Under the pieces are notes generated by a model. It did not search any database, was not told where the DNA came from, and saw only the letters and a list, made by a program, of their open reading frames with translations. From NCBI GenBank assembly GCA_024643645.1, contig JAHEMN010000004.1:1-56109 (forward strand): a stretch of DNA of 56,109 nucleotides, given 5' to 3'. Source of the stretch: Chitinophagaceae bacterium (GTDB taxonomy: Bacteria > Bacteroidota > Bacteroidia > Chitinophagales > Chitinophagaceae). Of this stretch, positions 27,322 to 36,596 are shown in pieces; the first letter of the stretch is position 1, and each line of letters starts with the position of its first letter. The position numbers and the translations under genes were made by a program.

Positions 27322-28233
27322 ATGAAAAGTCTTTTTATCAATTCTCTTATAGTACTATTAGGCTTATTCACTTCATTTACATTATTTGCGCAGCAAGAAG
27401 ATCTGATGAAGCTGCTGGGTGAAGAAAAGCCAGAAAAAGTAAGAGTAAAATATGCTTTTAAATCACCAAGGGTAATAAACGGACATTCAATTGAATTTCT
27501 AAACCCCGGCACTATGGACTTCAGGATACTGCATCGTTTCGGAGAATTGAACCAGGGATATAAGAATTTTTTTGGGCTAGATCAGGCAAGTATGCGTATG
27601 GGATTTGATTTCGGTATTTTACAAAATCTAATGGTTGGTGTTGGAAGAAGCACATACAAAAAAGAATTAGATGCTTATTTAAAATATGCACCTATCAGGC
27701 AATCAACGGGCCCCTGGAGCTCTCCGGTTACTGTAGCTTTGGTTTCAGGAATTACGATGGATGGTCTTCCATGGAGTGATCCGGACAGAAAAAATTTTTT
27801 TACTTCACGATTAGCATACTACTTCCAGGCAATTATCGGACGCAAATTCAGCGAAGGATTTTCACTTCAGGTTTCTCCAACGATGGTACATAAAAACCTT
27901 GTTCAATTACAAACTGATGTAAATAATATTTATGCAATTGGTGTGGGTGGCAGACTTAAACTTTCAAAAAGAATTGCTTTTACCTGGGACTATCATCATG
28001 TAATAATCGGTATGCCCGATAGTGGCTATTATCATCCTGTTTCTGTAGGCTTTGATATAGAAACAGGAGGCCATGTTTTTCAACTTCATTTCTCCAATGC
28101 AACTGGAATGAACGAAAGAGCATTTATAACAGAGACCACAGGGCAATTTGGTAAAGGCGATATAAGATTTGGCTTTAACTTATCCAGAGTTTTCCAGATA
28201 GGAAAGAAAAAAAGAATTAAACAAGTTGAATAA
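27322..28233 (+). CDS. DUF5777-family outer-membrane beta-barrel protein
   Basis: The 303-residue protein has a signal peptide (about residues 1-24, ending LFAQQ) and many amphipathic strands (HSIEFLNPGTMDFRILHRFG, MGFDFGILQNLMVGVGR, YYFQAIIGRKFSEGFSLQVS). These features fit the DUF5777 barrel family, often found beside YceI and cytochrome genes. It probably forms an outer-membrane barrel. It is the last gene of the run and converges on the ChaN-like gene with an 10-bp gap. Confidence 0.8.
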   Translation: MKSLFINSLIVLLGLFTSFTLFAQQEDLMKLLGEEKPEKVRVKYAFKSPRVINGHSIEFLNPGTMDFRILHRFGELNQGYKNFFGLDQASMRMGFDFGILQNLMVGVGRSTYKKELDAYLKYAPIRQSTGPWSSPVTVALVSGITMDGLPWSDPDRKNFFTSRLAYYFQAIIGRKFSEGFSLQVSPTMVHKNLVQLQTDVNNIYAIGVGGRLKLSKRIAFTWDYHHVIIGMPDSGYYHPVSVGFDIETGGHVFQLHFSNATGMNERAFITETTGQFGKGDIRFGFNLSRVFQIGKKKRIKQVE

Positions 28234-28243
28234 TCGAATAGTA

Positions 28244-29140
28244 TTAAAATGTTTTCTTCAAATTTGGGTCTGTTATAATAATGTAATCCCCCAAATGTTT
28301 AAATTTATCCCACCCGATAGCCATCGGGTCAGGATTTGCAAACGAGCTATCACTAAAACTACTGATGTTTATAATTTTTATTCGGGCATTTCTTTTTTGT
28401 AATTGAGCTGCTGTTCCCAATTTTTCATCAGAATGAAAGCGGCCCACCAAATGAAAGATCTTTTTATCCTTATTTTTCTTCCAGTATTTATAAATACTAT
28501 AGCTCATACCTGCATCCCACAAGCTCTGGCTATAATAGATCCTTGGATTGTTTGTACCCGGGCTGCCTCCTCCCATAAATTCTGAAAACTTTTCATAATA
28601 TCTTCCTGCCAAGGTATCATAAGGCAAAGGAGGAAGATATTTTTTGGAGGCCTTTGGTAACCCTTGCAAAGATTCCATACCCGTACTACTGACCATGCTC
28701 ACATATCTTCTTGGTGTATTAGCCGCTATTACAGCTAATTTATTTTCTTTCGCAAATTCCACCGTTGGTTTATAATCCTTATAGTTATTCCATGCTCTTG
28801 CCTCCTTTATAAATCGGGATTCAGCAATAAATCCTGCCAGGTATTCATTCAACACTAATTGACAGTCCGTCTCGAACATTTCCATACTTAAAGCAAGTTT
28901 ACTACCATATTGATCAAACAATGCTTTGAATATTGCTGTTTCCAAATAGTGTCCGGCACTGTCATTATGCTCTTCACCAAAAAAAATAACATCTGCATTG
29001 TTGCAATCAATAGCTATTTGTTCTGGCGTTACAATTTGTTTGGTCTTTGTATTATATATCTTAAAGTGTTGCTCTATGCCTGATTGTGCAATGACAAACT
29101 GATTGGTGAAGAAGACAATTGACAACAAGAATAATTTCAT
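28244..29140 (-). CDS. ChaN-family heme/iron-regulated protein
   Basis: The 298-residue protein has a signal peptide (MKLFLLSIVFFTNQFVIAQ). It shows the ChaN/EreA-like motifs VIFFGEEHNDSAGH near residue 52 and LALSMEMFETDCQL near 82. Campylobacter ChaN binds two co-facial hemes as an iron-regulated lipoprotein. No lipobox cysteine is evident here, so it may be soluble. It lies next to cytochrome and TonB-receptor genes, which fits heme handling. Heme binding itself is inferred. Confidence 0.8.
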   Translation of the reverse strand: MKLFLLSIVFFTNQFVIAQSGIEQHFKIYNTKTKQIVTPEQIAIDCNNADVIFFGEEHNDSAGHYLETAIFKALFDQYGSKLALSMEMFETDCQLVLNEYLAGFIAESRFIKEARAWNNYKDYKPTVEFAKENKLAVIAANTPRRYVSMVSSTGMESLQGLPKASKKYLPPLPYDTLAGRYYEKFSEFMGGGSPGTNNPRIYYSQSLWDAGMSYSIYKYWKKNKDKKIFHLVGRFHSDEKLGTAAQLQKRNARIKIINISSFSDSSFANPDPMAIGWDKFKHLGDYIIITDPNLKKTF

Positions 29141-29205
29141 TTTAATAATTTATAGTAATTATAAATACGTTATTAATATTTACCTGAAAAAATAAAATAG
29201 CTGTT

Positions 29206-29213
29206 TACTTTTG
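29206..29213 (+). promoter_or_regulatory. -7 box of the nitroreductase-SET operon
   Basis: TACTTTTG matches TAnnTTTG, 14 bp before the nitroreductase ATG. Confidence 0.45.
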
Positions 29214-29227
29214 TTCAAATATAATAA

Positions 29228-29812
29228 ATGATCACACCCGAAATTTTTAACCAGTTTGTAAGGAGTCGCCGTTCTACATTTCCTGATCAATTCGAAGCAG
29301 GGAAAAAAGTGGATGATGCTATAGTGAAGGAAATACTTACCAATGCCTGTTGGGCACCAAATCATGGCAAACAAGAGCCGTGGCACTTTACCGTATTTAC
29401 TGATGAGGGCTTACAAAAATTTGCGACTTATCAAAGTGAACTTTATAAAGAGTTGGCAGGGGAAAACTTTAAAGAGATCACTTATTCCAAGTTACAGCAA
29501 AACCCTTTAAAGGCTTCTCACATAATTGCTATTGCCATGAAGAAAACAACGAATAAAAATATTCCAGAAGTTGAAGATATAGCTGCAGTTGCCTGTGCAG
29601 TTGAGAATATTTATTTATCTGTTACTGCCTATGGCCTTGGTGGATACTGGACGACTGGTGGCATAACCTATAAAGACAAAGCAAAAGAATTTTTTGGTCT
29701 GTCAGAAGAAGATAAACTAATGGGATTTTTTTACATAGGGCATATCGCAATACCATCAAGTGGAGCTACCAGAAAACCATTGGAAGAAAAAGTAACCTGG
29801 ATCAAGCATTAA
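29228..29812 (+). CDS. Nitroreductase family protein
   Basis: The 194-residue FMN-type oxidoreductase has the N-terminal SRRSTFPDQF segment, ACWAPNHGKQEPWHFTVF (FMN-binding region) near residue 40, and AVACAVENIYLSVTAYGLGGYW near residue 120. It most likely reduces nitro compounds or quinones with NAD(P)H. The SET-domain gene starts 2 bp after its stop, which suggests joint expression. The natural substrate is unknown. Confidence 0.88.
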   Translation: MITPEIFNQFVRSRRSTFPDQFEAGKKVDDAIVKEILTNACWAPNHGKQEPWHFTVFTDEGLQKFATYQSELYKELAGENFKEITYSKLQQNPLKASHIIAIAMKKTTNKNIPEVEDIAAVACAVENIYLSVTAYGLGGYWTTGGITYKDKAKEFFGLSEEDKLMGFFYIGHIAIPSSGATRKPLEEKVTWIKH

Positions 29813-29814
29813 TT

Positions 29815-30246
29815 ATGGCAAAAGAAATTTTTACTCCAACCTATAAAATTCATTATCCTGTTAAAATTGCTAAGAGCAAGATAGCAGGTAAAGGTGCATA
29901 TGCAATACAACGAATCCCTGCAAAAAGAAAGATCGGTGATCTTGGTGGTGTTATCATCACAATGAAGGAAGCTATGAAGTTGATAAAAGATCTGAAAGTG
30001 ATCAATCTGGTAGAGCTGGAAGATGATCTTGCTTTAAATGCTTCTGACAATCCAAATGAAATGCGGTTTATCAATCACTCCTGCGATCCGAATACTTATA
30101 TGAGAGTATTGAGGAACAGGGTAGAATTTTATGCATTGAAAAATATTAAAAAGGGTGAAGAGCTAAGTTGTGATTATGGAGAAACCCATCATGAAGGCAC
30201 CTTACCTTGCCTATGCGGAGCAAAAAATTGCCGGGAATTCATCTAA
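29815..30246 (+). CDS. SET-domain protein lysine methyltransferase
   Basis: The 143-residue protein is essentially a minimal SET domain. SKIAGKGAYAIQRIPAKRKI is the start, RFINHSCDPNTY near residue 82 is the SAM/knot motif, and GEELSCDYGE near 117 supplies the catalytic tyrosine. The post-SET tail CLCGAKNC is a CXC-X4-C zinc site. It should methylate a lysine using SAM. Bacterial SET proteins are uncommon and their targets are often histone-like or ribosomal proteins. It is coupled to the nitroreductase gene. Confidence 0.88.
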   Translation: MAKEIFTPTYKIHYPVKIAKSKIAGKGAYAIQRIPAKRKIGDLGGVIITMKEAMKLIKDLKVINLVELEDDLALNASDNPNEMRFINHSCDPNTYMRVLRNRVEFYALKNIKKGEELSCDYGETHHEGTLPCLCGAKNCREFI

Positions 30247-30258
30247 ACGTTCTACTGA

Positions 30259-30281
30259 TCAATATCAGCAACTGATATTGA
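30259..30281. repeat. Perfect 10-bp inverted repeat before the cytochrome c peroxidase gene
   Basis: TCAATATCAG and CTGATATTGA are separated by CAA. It lies between the SET stop codon and the ATG at 30308. No T-run follows, so it looks more like an operator or mRNA hairpin than a terminator. Confidence 0.55.
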
Positions 30282-30307
30282 AAAATTGAGTTTATTTGCC
30301 TCCTTCT

Positions 30308-31372
30308 ATGCAAAAAGTATTTGTAATAACAAGTTTATCTTTATTTGTATTGATAGCAGTATCCTTCAGCAATGAAAGTCTGCGTAGTAAATATTCCAGA
30401 CCTGCTTCTCAATGGCCAGTACCGAACATTGATAACGGTATTGAATGGAAAGAATTGGGAATTCTTCCTGAAAGTCCTTTAGAAAACAGTAAAGATTCAC
30501 TTAAAAATATTATTGAATTAGGTAAGTCTTTATTCTTTGATACCAGGTTAAGTGGCTCCGGAAAGATATCATGTGCTACTTGTCATGACCCTGCATTGAA
30601 CTGGACAGACGGAAAAGAAAAATCCATCGGCCACGAAGGAACGATCAATAAAAGGAACTCTCCTACTATTCAAAACACCTGGTTTTTTAAAAGTCTTTTT
30701 TGGGATGGAAGAAGTAAAACCCTGGAAGATCAGGCTTTTGCTCCGATCAATAGTGAATCTGAAATGCATAGCGAAATGCCTGATCTGATAATGAAACTCA
30801 GAAATACAAAAGAGTATCCCGGTTTATTTACAAAAGCTTTTGGCAGCCCCGGCATTAATCCTAATCGAATGACGGAAGCAATAGCAATTTTTGAAAGAAC
30901 AATAGTAAGTAACAAATCAAAGTTTGATCATTTTTTAGCTGGCGAAAGAGAAACATTATCAAATAGCGAATTAAGAGGATTGCATCTATTCCGTACCAAA
31001 GCAAGATGTATGAATTGCCACAATGGGTCATTATTTTCTGACAATCAATTCCACAACAATGGAATTCAGTTAAATGGCAACCCTGAAAACGACAAAGGAC
31101 TTTTTACTGTTACTCATAAAGATGAGGATGTAGGAAAATTTAAAACTCCATCACTTAGGGATGTAACCAAAACAGGACCATGGATGCATAATGGAAAGCT
31201 GCAAAGCATTGAGGATGTACTACATCACTATAATAAAGGAGCAAATAAAAATAGTAGTGCAGATCCTAAGATCAGGGTTTTGCATTTATCAAAAAGGGAA
31301 TTAAAAGATCTTGGGGAATTCCTGAAAGCAATTTCTGCCCCACCCGTTGAGTTTAAAAAACCATCTTTTTAG
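30308..31372 (+). CDS. Di-heme cytochrome c peroxidase (MauG/CcpA family)
   Basis: About 354 residues with an N-terminal signal or anchor (MQKVFVITSLSLFVLIAVSF). Two heme c sites are visible: CATCH at residues 89-93 and CMNCH at 234-238, with FDTRLSGSGKISC before the first and FKTPSLRDVTKTGPWMHNG later, all typical of the family. It reduces hydrogen peroxide with electrons from periplasmic cytochromes, which could be those encoded at 25-26 kb. The ATG at 30308 is chosen over an upstream TTG. Confidence 0.9.
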   Translation: MQKVFVITSLSLFVLIAVSFSNESLRSKYSRPASQWPVPNIDNGIEWKELGILPESPLENSKDSLKNIIELGKSLFFDTRLSGSGKISCATCHDPALNWTDGKEKSIGHEGTINKRNSPTIQNTWFFKSLFWDGRSKTLEDQAFAPINSESEMHSEMPDLIMKLRNTKEYPGLFTKAFGSPGINPNRMTEAIAIFERTIVSNKSKFDHFLAGERETLSNSELRGLHLFRTKARCMNCHNGSLFSDNQFHNNGIQLNGNPENDKGLFTVTHKDEDVGKFKTPSLRDVTKTGPWMHNGKLQSIEDVLHHYNKGANKNSSADPKIRVLHLSKRELKDLGEFLKAISAPPVEFKKPSF

Positions 31373-31444
31373 TAATAAGCAACTAATGCAGCTTTAAAGT
31401 TATCTTTACAAACCGAATATTAAAAAAACATAAAAAAAATAATC

Positions 31445-31924
31445 ATGAAAAAATTGTTGTTTACCGTCGCTATCATTGTGTTAGCTTTCATTTCAAATGC
31501 ACAACCTCCTGAAGGAGATGCAAAAGTGGGAGAATGGTATGGCGAAAAAGTTGCCAATACTACAGAAGCGTTGAATGTTAATGATGTTGTTGCCAAGCTA
31601 AACGGCGGTTCAGAATTTCCTGAAGTAAAAATTAAAGCCAAGATCATAGAAGTTTGTCCTAATAAAGGATGTTGGCTGAAGCTTGAATTAGAAGATGGAT
31701 CAAACGCTACTGTAAAGATGAAAGATTATGGATTTTTCCTTCCATTGGCTGCAAAAGGAAAAAATGTAGTGATTGATGGTGAAGTAAAATTAAAAACAAC
31801 TTCTGTTGCTGAATTAAAGCATTATGCAGAAGATGCAAAAAAATCTAAAGAAGAAATTGCAGCTATCACAAAACCAGAAAAAGAAGTAAGGGTTACTGCA
31901 AAAGGAATAGTAATAGTAGATTAA
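31445..31924 (+). CDS. DUF4920-family exported protein
   Basis: The 159-residue protein has a signal peptide (MKKLLFTVAIIVLAFISNAQ) and the DUF4920 OB-like fold with AKIIEVCPNKGCWLKLELED near residue 65. That segment holds two conserved cysteines and could bind metal or redox cofactor. YGFFLPLAAKGKNVVIDGEV follows. The family is common in Bacteroidota and is uncharacterised. It has its own terminator and sits between the peroxidase and the FecA-like receptor. Confidence 0.82.
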   Translation: MKKLLFTVAIIVLAFISNAQPPEGDAKVGEWYGEKVANTTEALNVNDVVAKLNGGSEFPEVKIKAKIIEVCPNKGCWLKLELEDGSNATVKMKDYGFFLPLAAKGKNVVIDGEVKLKTTSVAELKHYAEDAKKSKEEIAAITKPEKEVRVTAKGIVIVD

Positions 31925-31942
31925 TATTCATTACAAATTATA

Positions 31943-31975
31943 AAAAAAGCTGTTCGAACAACGAGCAGCTTTTTT
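31943..31975 (+). terminator. Terminator after the DUF4920 gene
   Basis: A 14-bp stem with one G-T pair, AAAAAAGCTGTTCG / CGAGCAGCTTTTTT, around loop AACAA. It lies about 20 bp after the stop codon. Confidence 0.85.
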
Positions 31976-32069
31976 ATTTTAACAATGTTTACTTATTGCG
32001 TAAATCGAATTTCTTTTTCCGTAAGCATAATTAATGATCAATCCGGAGTTTTGCACCCAATCTAAAATT

Positions 32070-34283
32070 ATGCTCAGATTAAATATTTTGGCTTTTAGCA
32101 CATTGACATTTACGTTATTATCAAATGCACAGGTTATTAAAAAGCCATTTTCAGACGACTCTACAAAACCTCATCACAAATATTTACCAGATATAACTGT
32201 TGTTGGGAAAAAAAGTAAGAGTGATTATCAACAAATGCCAGAAGTAGTGGGTACTTCTATTTATGCAGGTAAAAAAAATGCATTGATCGTTTTAGATAAT
32301 GTTCAAGGCAATGTAGTAACAAACACTATGCGCCAGGTAATGGCAAAAGTTCCGGGTATACATGTTTGGGAAAGCGATCCAAGCGGTATACAGATCGGTA
32401 TTGCTGCAAGAGGATTAAGTCCTAATCGTAGCTGGGAGTTTAATATCCGACAAAATGGATATGATATTGCAGCAGATCCGTTTGGCTATCCTGAAGCTTA
32501 TTACAACCCTCAGTTACAGGCAGTGCAACGCATTGAAGTGGTAAGAGGACAAGGTGCTTTACAATATGGTCCTCAGTTTGGAGGACTCGTAAATTATATT
32601 TTGAGAAACGGTAGTGAGATCAACAAGAAATTTGAGTTTGAATCTCAGCAAACTGTTGGAAGCAATGCGTTGTTCAACAGTTATAATGCATTCGGCGGAA
32701 AAACTGATAAGTTTCACTATTATACCTTTCTTGATCACCGCAATGGTGAGGGCTGGAGAAAAAATAGTCGTTATTTTTCTAATGCCGGCTATGGTACAGC
32801 CACTTATTATTTCAACCCCAACTTATCGCTGACAGCAGAAATAATGCATTCACATATCCGCAGCCAGCAACCCGGTGGATTAACAGATGATCAGATACAG
32901 GAAAATGCCCAACAAAGTTTTCGCAGCAGAAATTGGTTCGATATAGAATGGACTACACCAGCTTTAATTCTTAATTATAAACTAAGTGAAAAGGCAAGGT
33001 GGAATACAAAACTGTTTGCCACTATTGGCAACCGGAATAGCATTGGCTTTCTGCAAAATATTAATATTAATGACACTATTAATTCTATTACAGGCACATT
33101 CAATAACAGAACATTACAACAGGACAAATACCGTAACTATGGATTAGAAAGTAAATTTTTAGCAGACTATAGGTTGGGTAAAATGGATAATACTGTTTCC
33201 GGAGGAATACGATTATATTCAGGGACTACACATCGGATGGCAGATGGAAAAGGATCAACGGGGACTGAATATGATGCTACAGTAATAGGCGAGTTCCCGA
33301 GAGATATTAATTTCAGATCACATAATGCAGCAGTATTTATTGAAAACATATTCAGAATATCTGAAAAAATATTGATCATTCCGGGAATCCGTTATGAATG
33401 GCTGGAAGGAGAAGCTTCCGGAAGAAACGGATATTCATCAGGTGGCTCATCCATTATATTACAGAACATTAAAAGAAATAGAAATTTTATACTTGCGGGT
33501 ATTGGTGCTGAATACCACATTAATAATTCGACAGAATTTTATACAAATATCTCACAGGCATACAGGCCAATTCAGTTTGCAAATTTGCAGGCCCCACCTA
33601 CAACAGATGTAATTGATGATAACCTGAAAGATGCAAAAGGTTATAATTTCGATTTGGGTTATAGAGGAAAAGTAAAAGATATTCTTCAGTTTGATATCAG
33701 TGTTTTTTATTTACAATACAATAACAGAATAGGAGCTATAACAGTTGCCGGATCTCCATCATACAGACTGGTTACGAATGTAGGAAACAGTAATAGCAAA
33801 GGTTTCGAAGGATATACTGAATTCAATATTGCAAGAATGCTCTCTAAAAAGAAAAATACGGACCTAATAATTTTTGGCTCATACGGATATACAAATGCAA
33901 AATACAGTGATGATCATAAAGATGCAGGTACTAAGGGGAAAAAAGTTGAAAATGCTCCTGAACATATTTTTCGTGGTGGTATTTCGGCAGGTTATAAATC
34001 ATTTTTAATAACAGGACAGCTAAATTATGTTAGTGAAACATTCAGTGATGCAAATAATACTTTAACACCAACTATAAATGGGCAAGCTGGTCTAATTCCT
34101 TCTTATACTATTGCTGACCTGACAGCCACTTATAAAATTTCAAATAGATATAATCTTAAAGTAGGGATCAATAACCTTACAAACAAAATATATTTTACAC
34201 GCAGGGCAGGTGGTTATCCGGGACCCGGAGCCTTACCGGCTGATGGACGAACTTTCTTTTTAAGCGTAGGTGCAAAACTTTAA
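32070..34283 (+). CDS. TonB-dependent receptor, FecA-like
   Basis: About 737 residues from the ATG at 32070 (the frame opens at 32034). A signal peptide (MLRLNILAFSTLTFTLLSNA) is followed by a TonB-box-like LPDITVVGKK. The plug carries MRQVMAKVPGIHVWESD, GIAARGLSPNRSWEFNIRQN and RIEVVRGQGALQYGPQFGG. A 22-strand-type barrel ends with RTFFLSVGAKL. It resembles ferric dicitrate receptors; the ligand is an inference. The gene is bracketed by terminators, so it is monocistronic. Confidence 0.88.
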   Translation: MLRLNILAFSTLTFTLLSNAQVIKKPFSDDSTKPHHKYLPDITVVGKKSKSDYQQMPEVVGTSIYAGKKNALIVLDNVQGNVVTNTMRQVMAKVPGIHVWESDPSGIQIGIAARGLSPNRSWEFNIRQNGYDIAADPFGYPEAYYNPQLQAVQRIEVVRGQGALQYGPQFGGLVNYILRNGSEINKKFEFESQQTVGSNALFNSYNAFGGKTDKFHYYTFLDHRNGEGWRKNSRYFSNAGYGTATYYFNPNLSLTAEIMHSHIRSQQPGGLTDDQIQENAQQSFRSRNWFDIEWTTPALILNYKLSEKARWNTKLFATIGNRNSIGFLQNININDTINSITGTFNNRTLQQDKYRNYGLESKFLADYRLGKMDNTVSGGIRLYSGTTHRMADGKGSTGTEYDATVIGEFPRDINFRSHNAAVFIENIFRISEKILIIPGIRYEWLEGEASGRNGYSSGGSSIILQNIKRNRNFILAGIGAEYHINNSTEFYTNISQAYRPIQFANLQAPPTTDVIDDNLKDAKGYNFDLGYRGKVKDILQFDISVFYLQYNNRIGAITVAGSPSYRLVTNVGNSNSKGFEGYTEFNIARMLSKKKNTDLIIFGSYGYTNAKYSDDHKDAGTKGKKVENAPEHIFRGGISAGYKSFLITGQLNYVSETFSDANNTLTPTINGQAGLIPSYTIADLTATYKISNRYNLKVGINNLTNKIYFTRRAGGYPGPGALPADGRTFFLSVGAKL

Positions 34284-34317
34284 AAAAAGCCGGTTGTTAA
34301 TAGCAACCGGTTTTTTT
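34282..34317 (+). terminator. Terminator after the FecA-like receptor
   Basis: Stem CCGGTTG / CAACCGG, flanked by A-run and T-run that extend the pairing, around a 7-nt loop. It begins at the stop codon. Confidence 0.85.
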
Positions 34318-34482
34318 GTTTAAAGAATTTAATATTTATATGACCTACATCATAACGTTAATTGATAGTGTAACAAAACTCAGTCATTTTTTTGTCAAAG
34401 AATTTTTTACCTCTATTTCATGACAATGCTGTGATAAATAACAATAATTCCTGAAGAACCTTTGTAATGAATTATTGAATAG

Positions 34483-36585
34483 ATGAAAAAATCAACTGCA
34501 ATTTTTATTACATTTTTACTGACAAATATAGTTTTCGGACAAAGCGATACACTATTCAACAAAACGATGGATGAAATCTTTATCACTGCGACCCGCACTG
34601 AAAGAAAGATTGGAAACGTAGCTGTACCTGTCAGCATAATTAATAAAAAAACAATTCAACTTTCCGGGTCACTTAGACTTAATGATATTTTACAAGAACA
34701 AACCGGTTTCCTAATTACAGGTGGTACAGGAAGTAATGCTGTAGGTGGAGGAATATTCGGAAATGGCATACAACTGCAAGGCCTGTCACCTGATCATACG
34801 CTTATTTTATTAGATGGAGAACCATTAATAGGTCGTCAAGGTGGCGTAATGGATTTATCAAGATTTGCTGTAGGTAATATCAGAAAAATAGAAACTGTAA
34901 AAGGTCCTTCATCAAGCTTGTATGGCAGCGATGCAATGGGTGGTGTCATCAATATTATTACAGAATCTGCAATAGGAAAAAGTTTTACAGCTGGAATCAG
35001 AAGTGGCTCTTTTTTTAATTCCGATCTCTATACATCAGGTAATAGCAAAAGAGATAAACTTTCAATTTTTTATTTTATTAATAGAAACAGCAGCAATGGC
35101 TATGAACTCGATAAAACCTCTCCTGAAAAAACACAAGAATCATTTTCTAATAATACAGGACAATTAAAATTTGTTTACCAACTCGACCCAAGAACGAAAA
35201 TTACAACAAACAGTCGGCTTTTCTACGGGTTACAAAAAAGTCGTTATGCTATCAATAGTAGAGAATTAAATGTAAGTGGTGATGGACGTACCTATGATTA
35301 TCTGGTAAACCCTGTTATAACACACCGGTTTAACAATAGTTTTCAAACAAGCCTCCGGTTGCTCACTAGCGGTTACAGTTTTACACAGCAATTAGATAGC
35401 ATCAGCAATAAAAAAGAATATTATTATGACCGGTTCAAACAGAGTTTTTATAGGGTAGAAAATCAAACAGATTTTTCATGGAATGCAAACAATACACTTA
35501 CAACAGGCGGTGGATTTACGCTCCAAACTGTAAATACAACCCGATACAGTAAAAAGCAACAACAGGTAATGTGGCATGCGTTTGCACAACATGAATGGAG
35601 AGGAGTAAAGAATTTAATACTCATTTCCGGATTACGATACGATTATAATACAGCTTTCGCATCAAGACTAAGTCCTAAACTGGCCGCTAAATATTCATTG
35701 AATTCAAAAATAAAATTACTTGCTTCGTATGGCGCAGGTTTTAAAGCTCCCGATTTTCGTCAGTTATATTTAAACTTCACCAACAATGCAGCCGAAGGAT
35801 ACAGCATTTTTGGCAGTAATGAATTCTCACTTCCATTTTTGCAACAACAACAAAACCTGGGTTTCATTTCCACAATATTACCTGCTGCTAATCTTATAAC
35901 AGAATTAAGTCCTGAAACATCACAAGGGTTTAATGTCGGTGCACAAATGATTCCTTTAAGTCCCATAAATATTGAAATCAATGTATTTAGAAATGATATA
36001 AATAATCTCATTAATTATATCCCCGTCGCCACTAATGTAAATGGTACATCCGTTTTCAGTTATATCAATGTAAACAGAGCTTTCACGCAAGGTGCTGAAT
36101 TAAATATCAGTTATAAAGTAAAAGACCTGCAGATCAGCACTGGTTATCAATTCCTTCTTACAGCTGATAAAGACCTGTTAGAAAAAATAAAAAATCAGGA
36201 GGTTTATGGAAGAGACAATGTTAATGGTCCTGCCCGATTAATGAACCGATCTGATTATAGTGGACTACTTAATAGAAGTAAGCACATGGTAAACTTCAGA
36301 ATATTCTGGGAAAAAAATGATAATAAATTGGATGCTTCACTTCGATTTATTTACAGGAGCCGCTTTGGAGTTACTGATAAAGATGGTAACGGATTCGCCA
36401 ATATGAAGGAAGAATTTGCAAAAGGCATGTTACAGGCAAATACAACAATTGGTTATAGGATTAACAAATCGTTCCGGATTCAGGTTGGTATAAATAATTT
36501 ATTAAACCAGATTGATGCCCGAAACTTACCAAACTTACCCGGTACAAATTGGTTTACAGGAATACATTATTCATTTAAAAAATAA
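34483..36585 (+). CDS. TonB-dependent receptor, HmuR-like
   Basis: The 700-residue receptor has a signal peptide (MKKSTAIFITFLLTNIVFGQ) and a TonB box region DEIFITATRTE. The plug shows IQLQGLSPDHTLILLDGEPL and KIETVKGPSSSLYGSDAMGG. The barrel ends GTNWFTGIHYSFKK. The FKAPDFRQLYLNF segment corresponds to the FRAP-type motif of heme and vitamin B12 receptors; a clear NPNL motif is not seen. The HmuY gene follows 11 bp later, the hmuYR pairing of Bacteroidota heme uptake in the reverse order. Confidence 0.85.
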   Translation: MKKSTAIFITFLLTNIVFGQSDTLFNKTMDEIFITATRTERKIGNVAVPVSIINKKTIQLSGSLRLNDILQEQTGFLITGGTGSNAVGGGIFGNGIQLQGLSPDHTLILLDGEPLIGRQGGVMDLSRFAVGNIRKIETVKGPSSSLYGSDAMGGVINIITESAIGKSFTAGIRSGSFFNSDLYTSGNSKRDKLSIFYFINRNSSNGYELDKTSPEKTQESFSNNTGQLKFVYQLDPRTKITTNSRLFYGLQKSRYAINSRELNVSGDGRTYDYLVNPVITHRFNNSFQTSLRLLTSGYSFTQQLDSISNKKEYYYDRFKQSFYRVENQTDFSWNANNTLTTGGGFTLQTVNTTRYSKKQQQVMWHAFAQHEWRGVKNLILISGLRYDYNTAFASRLSPKLAAKYSLNSKIKLLASYGAGFKAPDFRQLYLNFTNNAAEGYSIFGSNEFSLPFLQQQQNLGFISTILPAANLITELSPETSQGFNVGAQMIPLSPINIEINVFRNDINNLINYIPVATNVNGTSVFSYINVNRAFTQGAELNISYKVKDLQISTGYQFLLTADKDLLEKIKNQEVYGRDNVNGPARLMNRSDYSGLLNRSKHMVNFRIFWEKNDNKLDASLRFIYRSRFGVTDKDGNGFANMKEEFAKGMLQANTTIGYRINKSFRIQVGINNLLNQIDARNLPNLPGTNWFTGIHYSFKK

Positions 36586-36596
36586 AAACAATAAAC

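Noticed and set aside
34321-34482. Possible cobalamin riboswitch or Fur box before the HmuR-like receptor
   Set aside because: No B12-box or Fur-type palindrome could be made out in the AT-rich leader.
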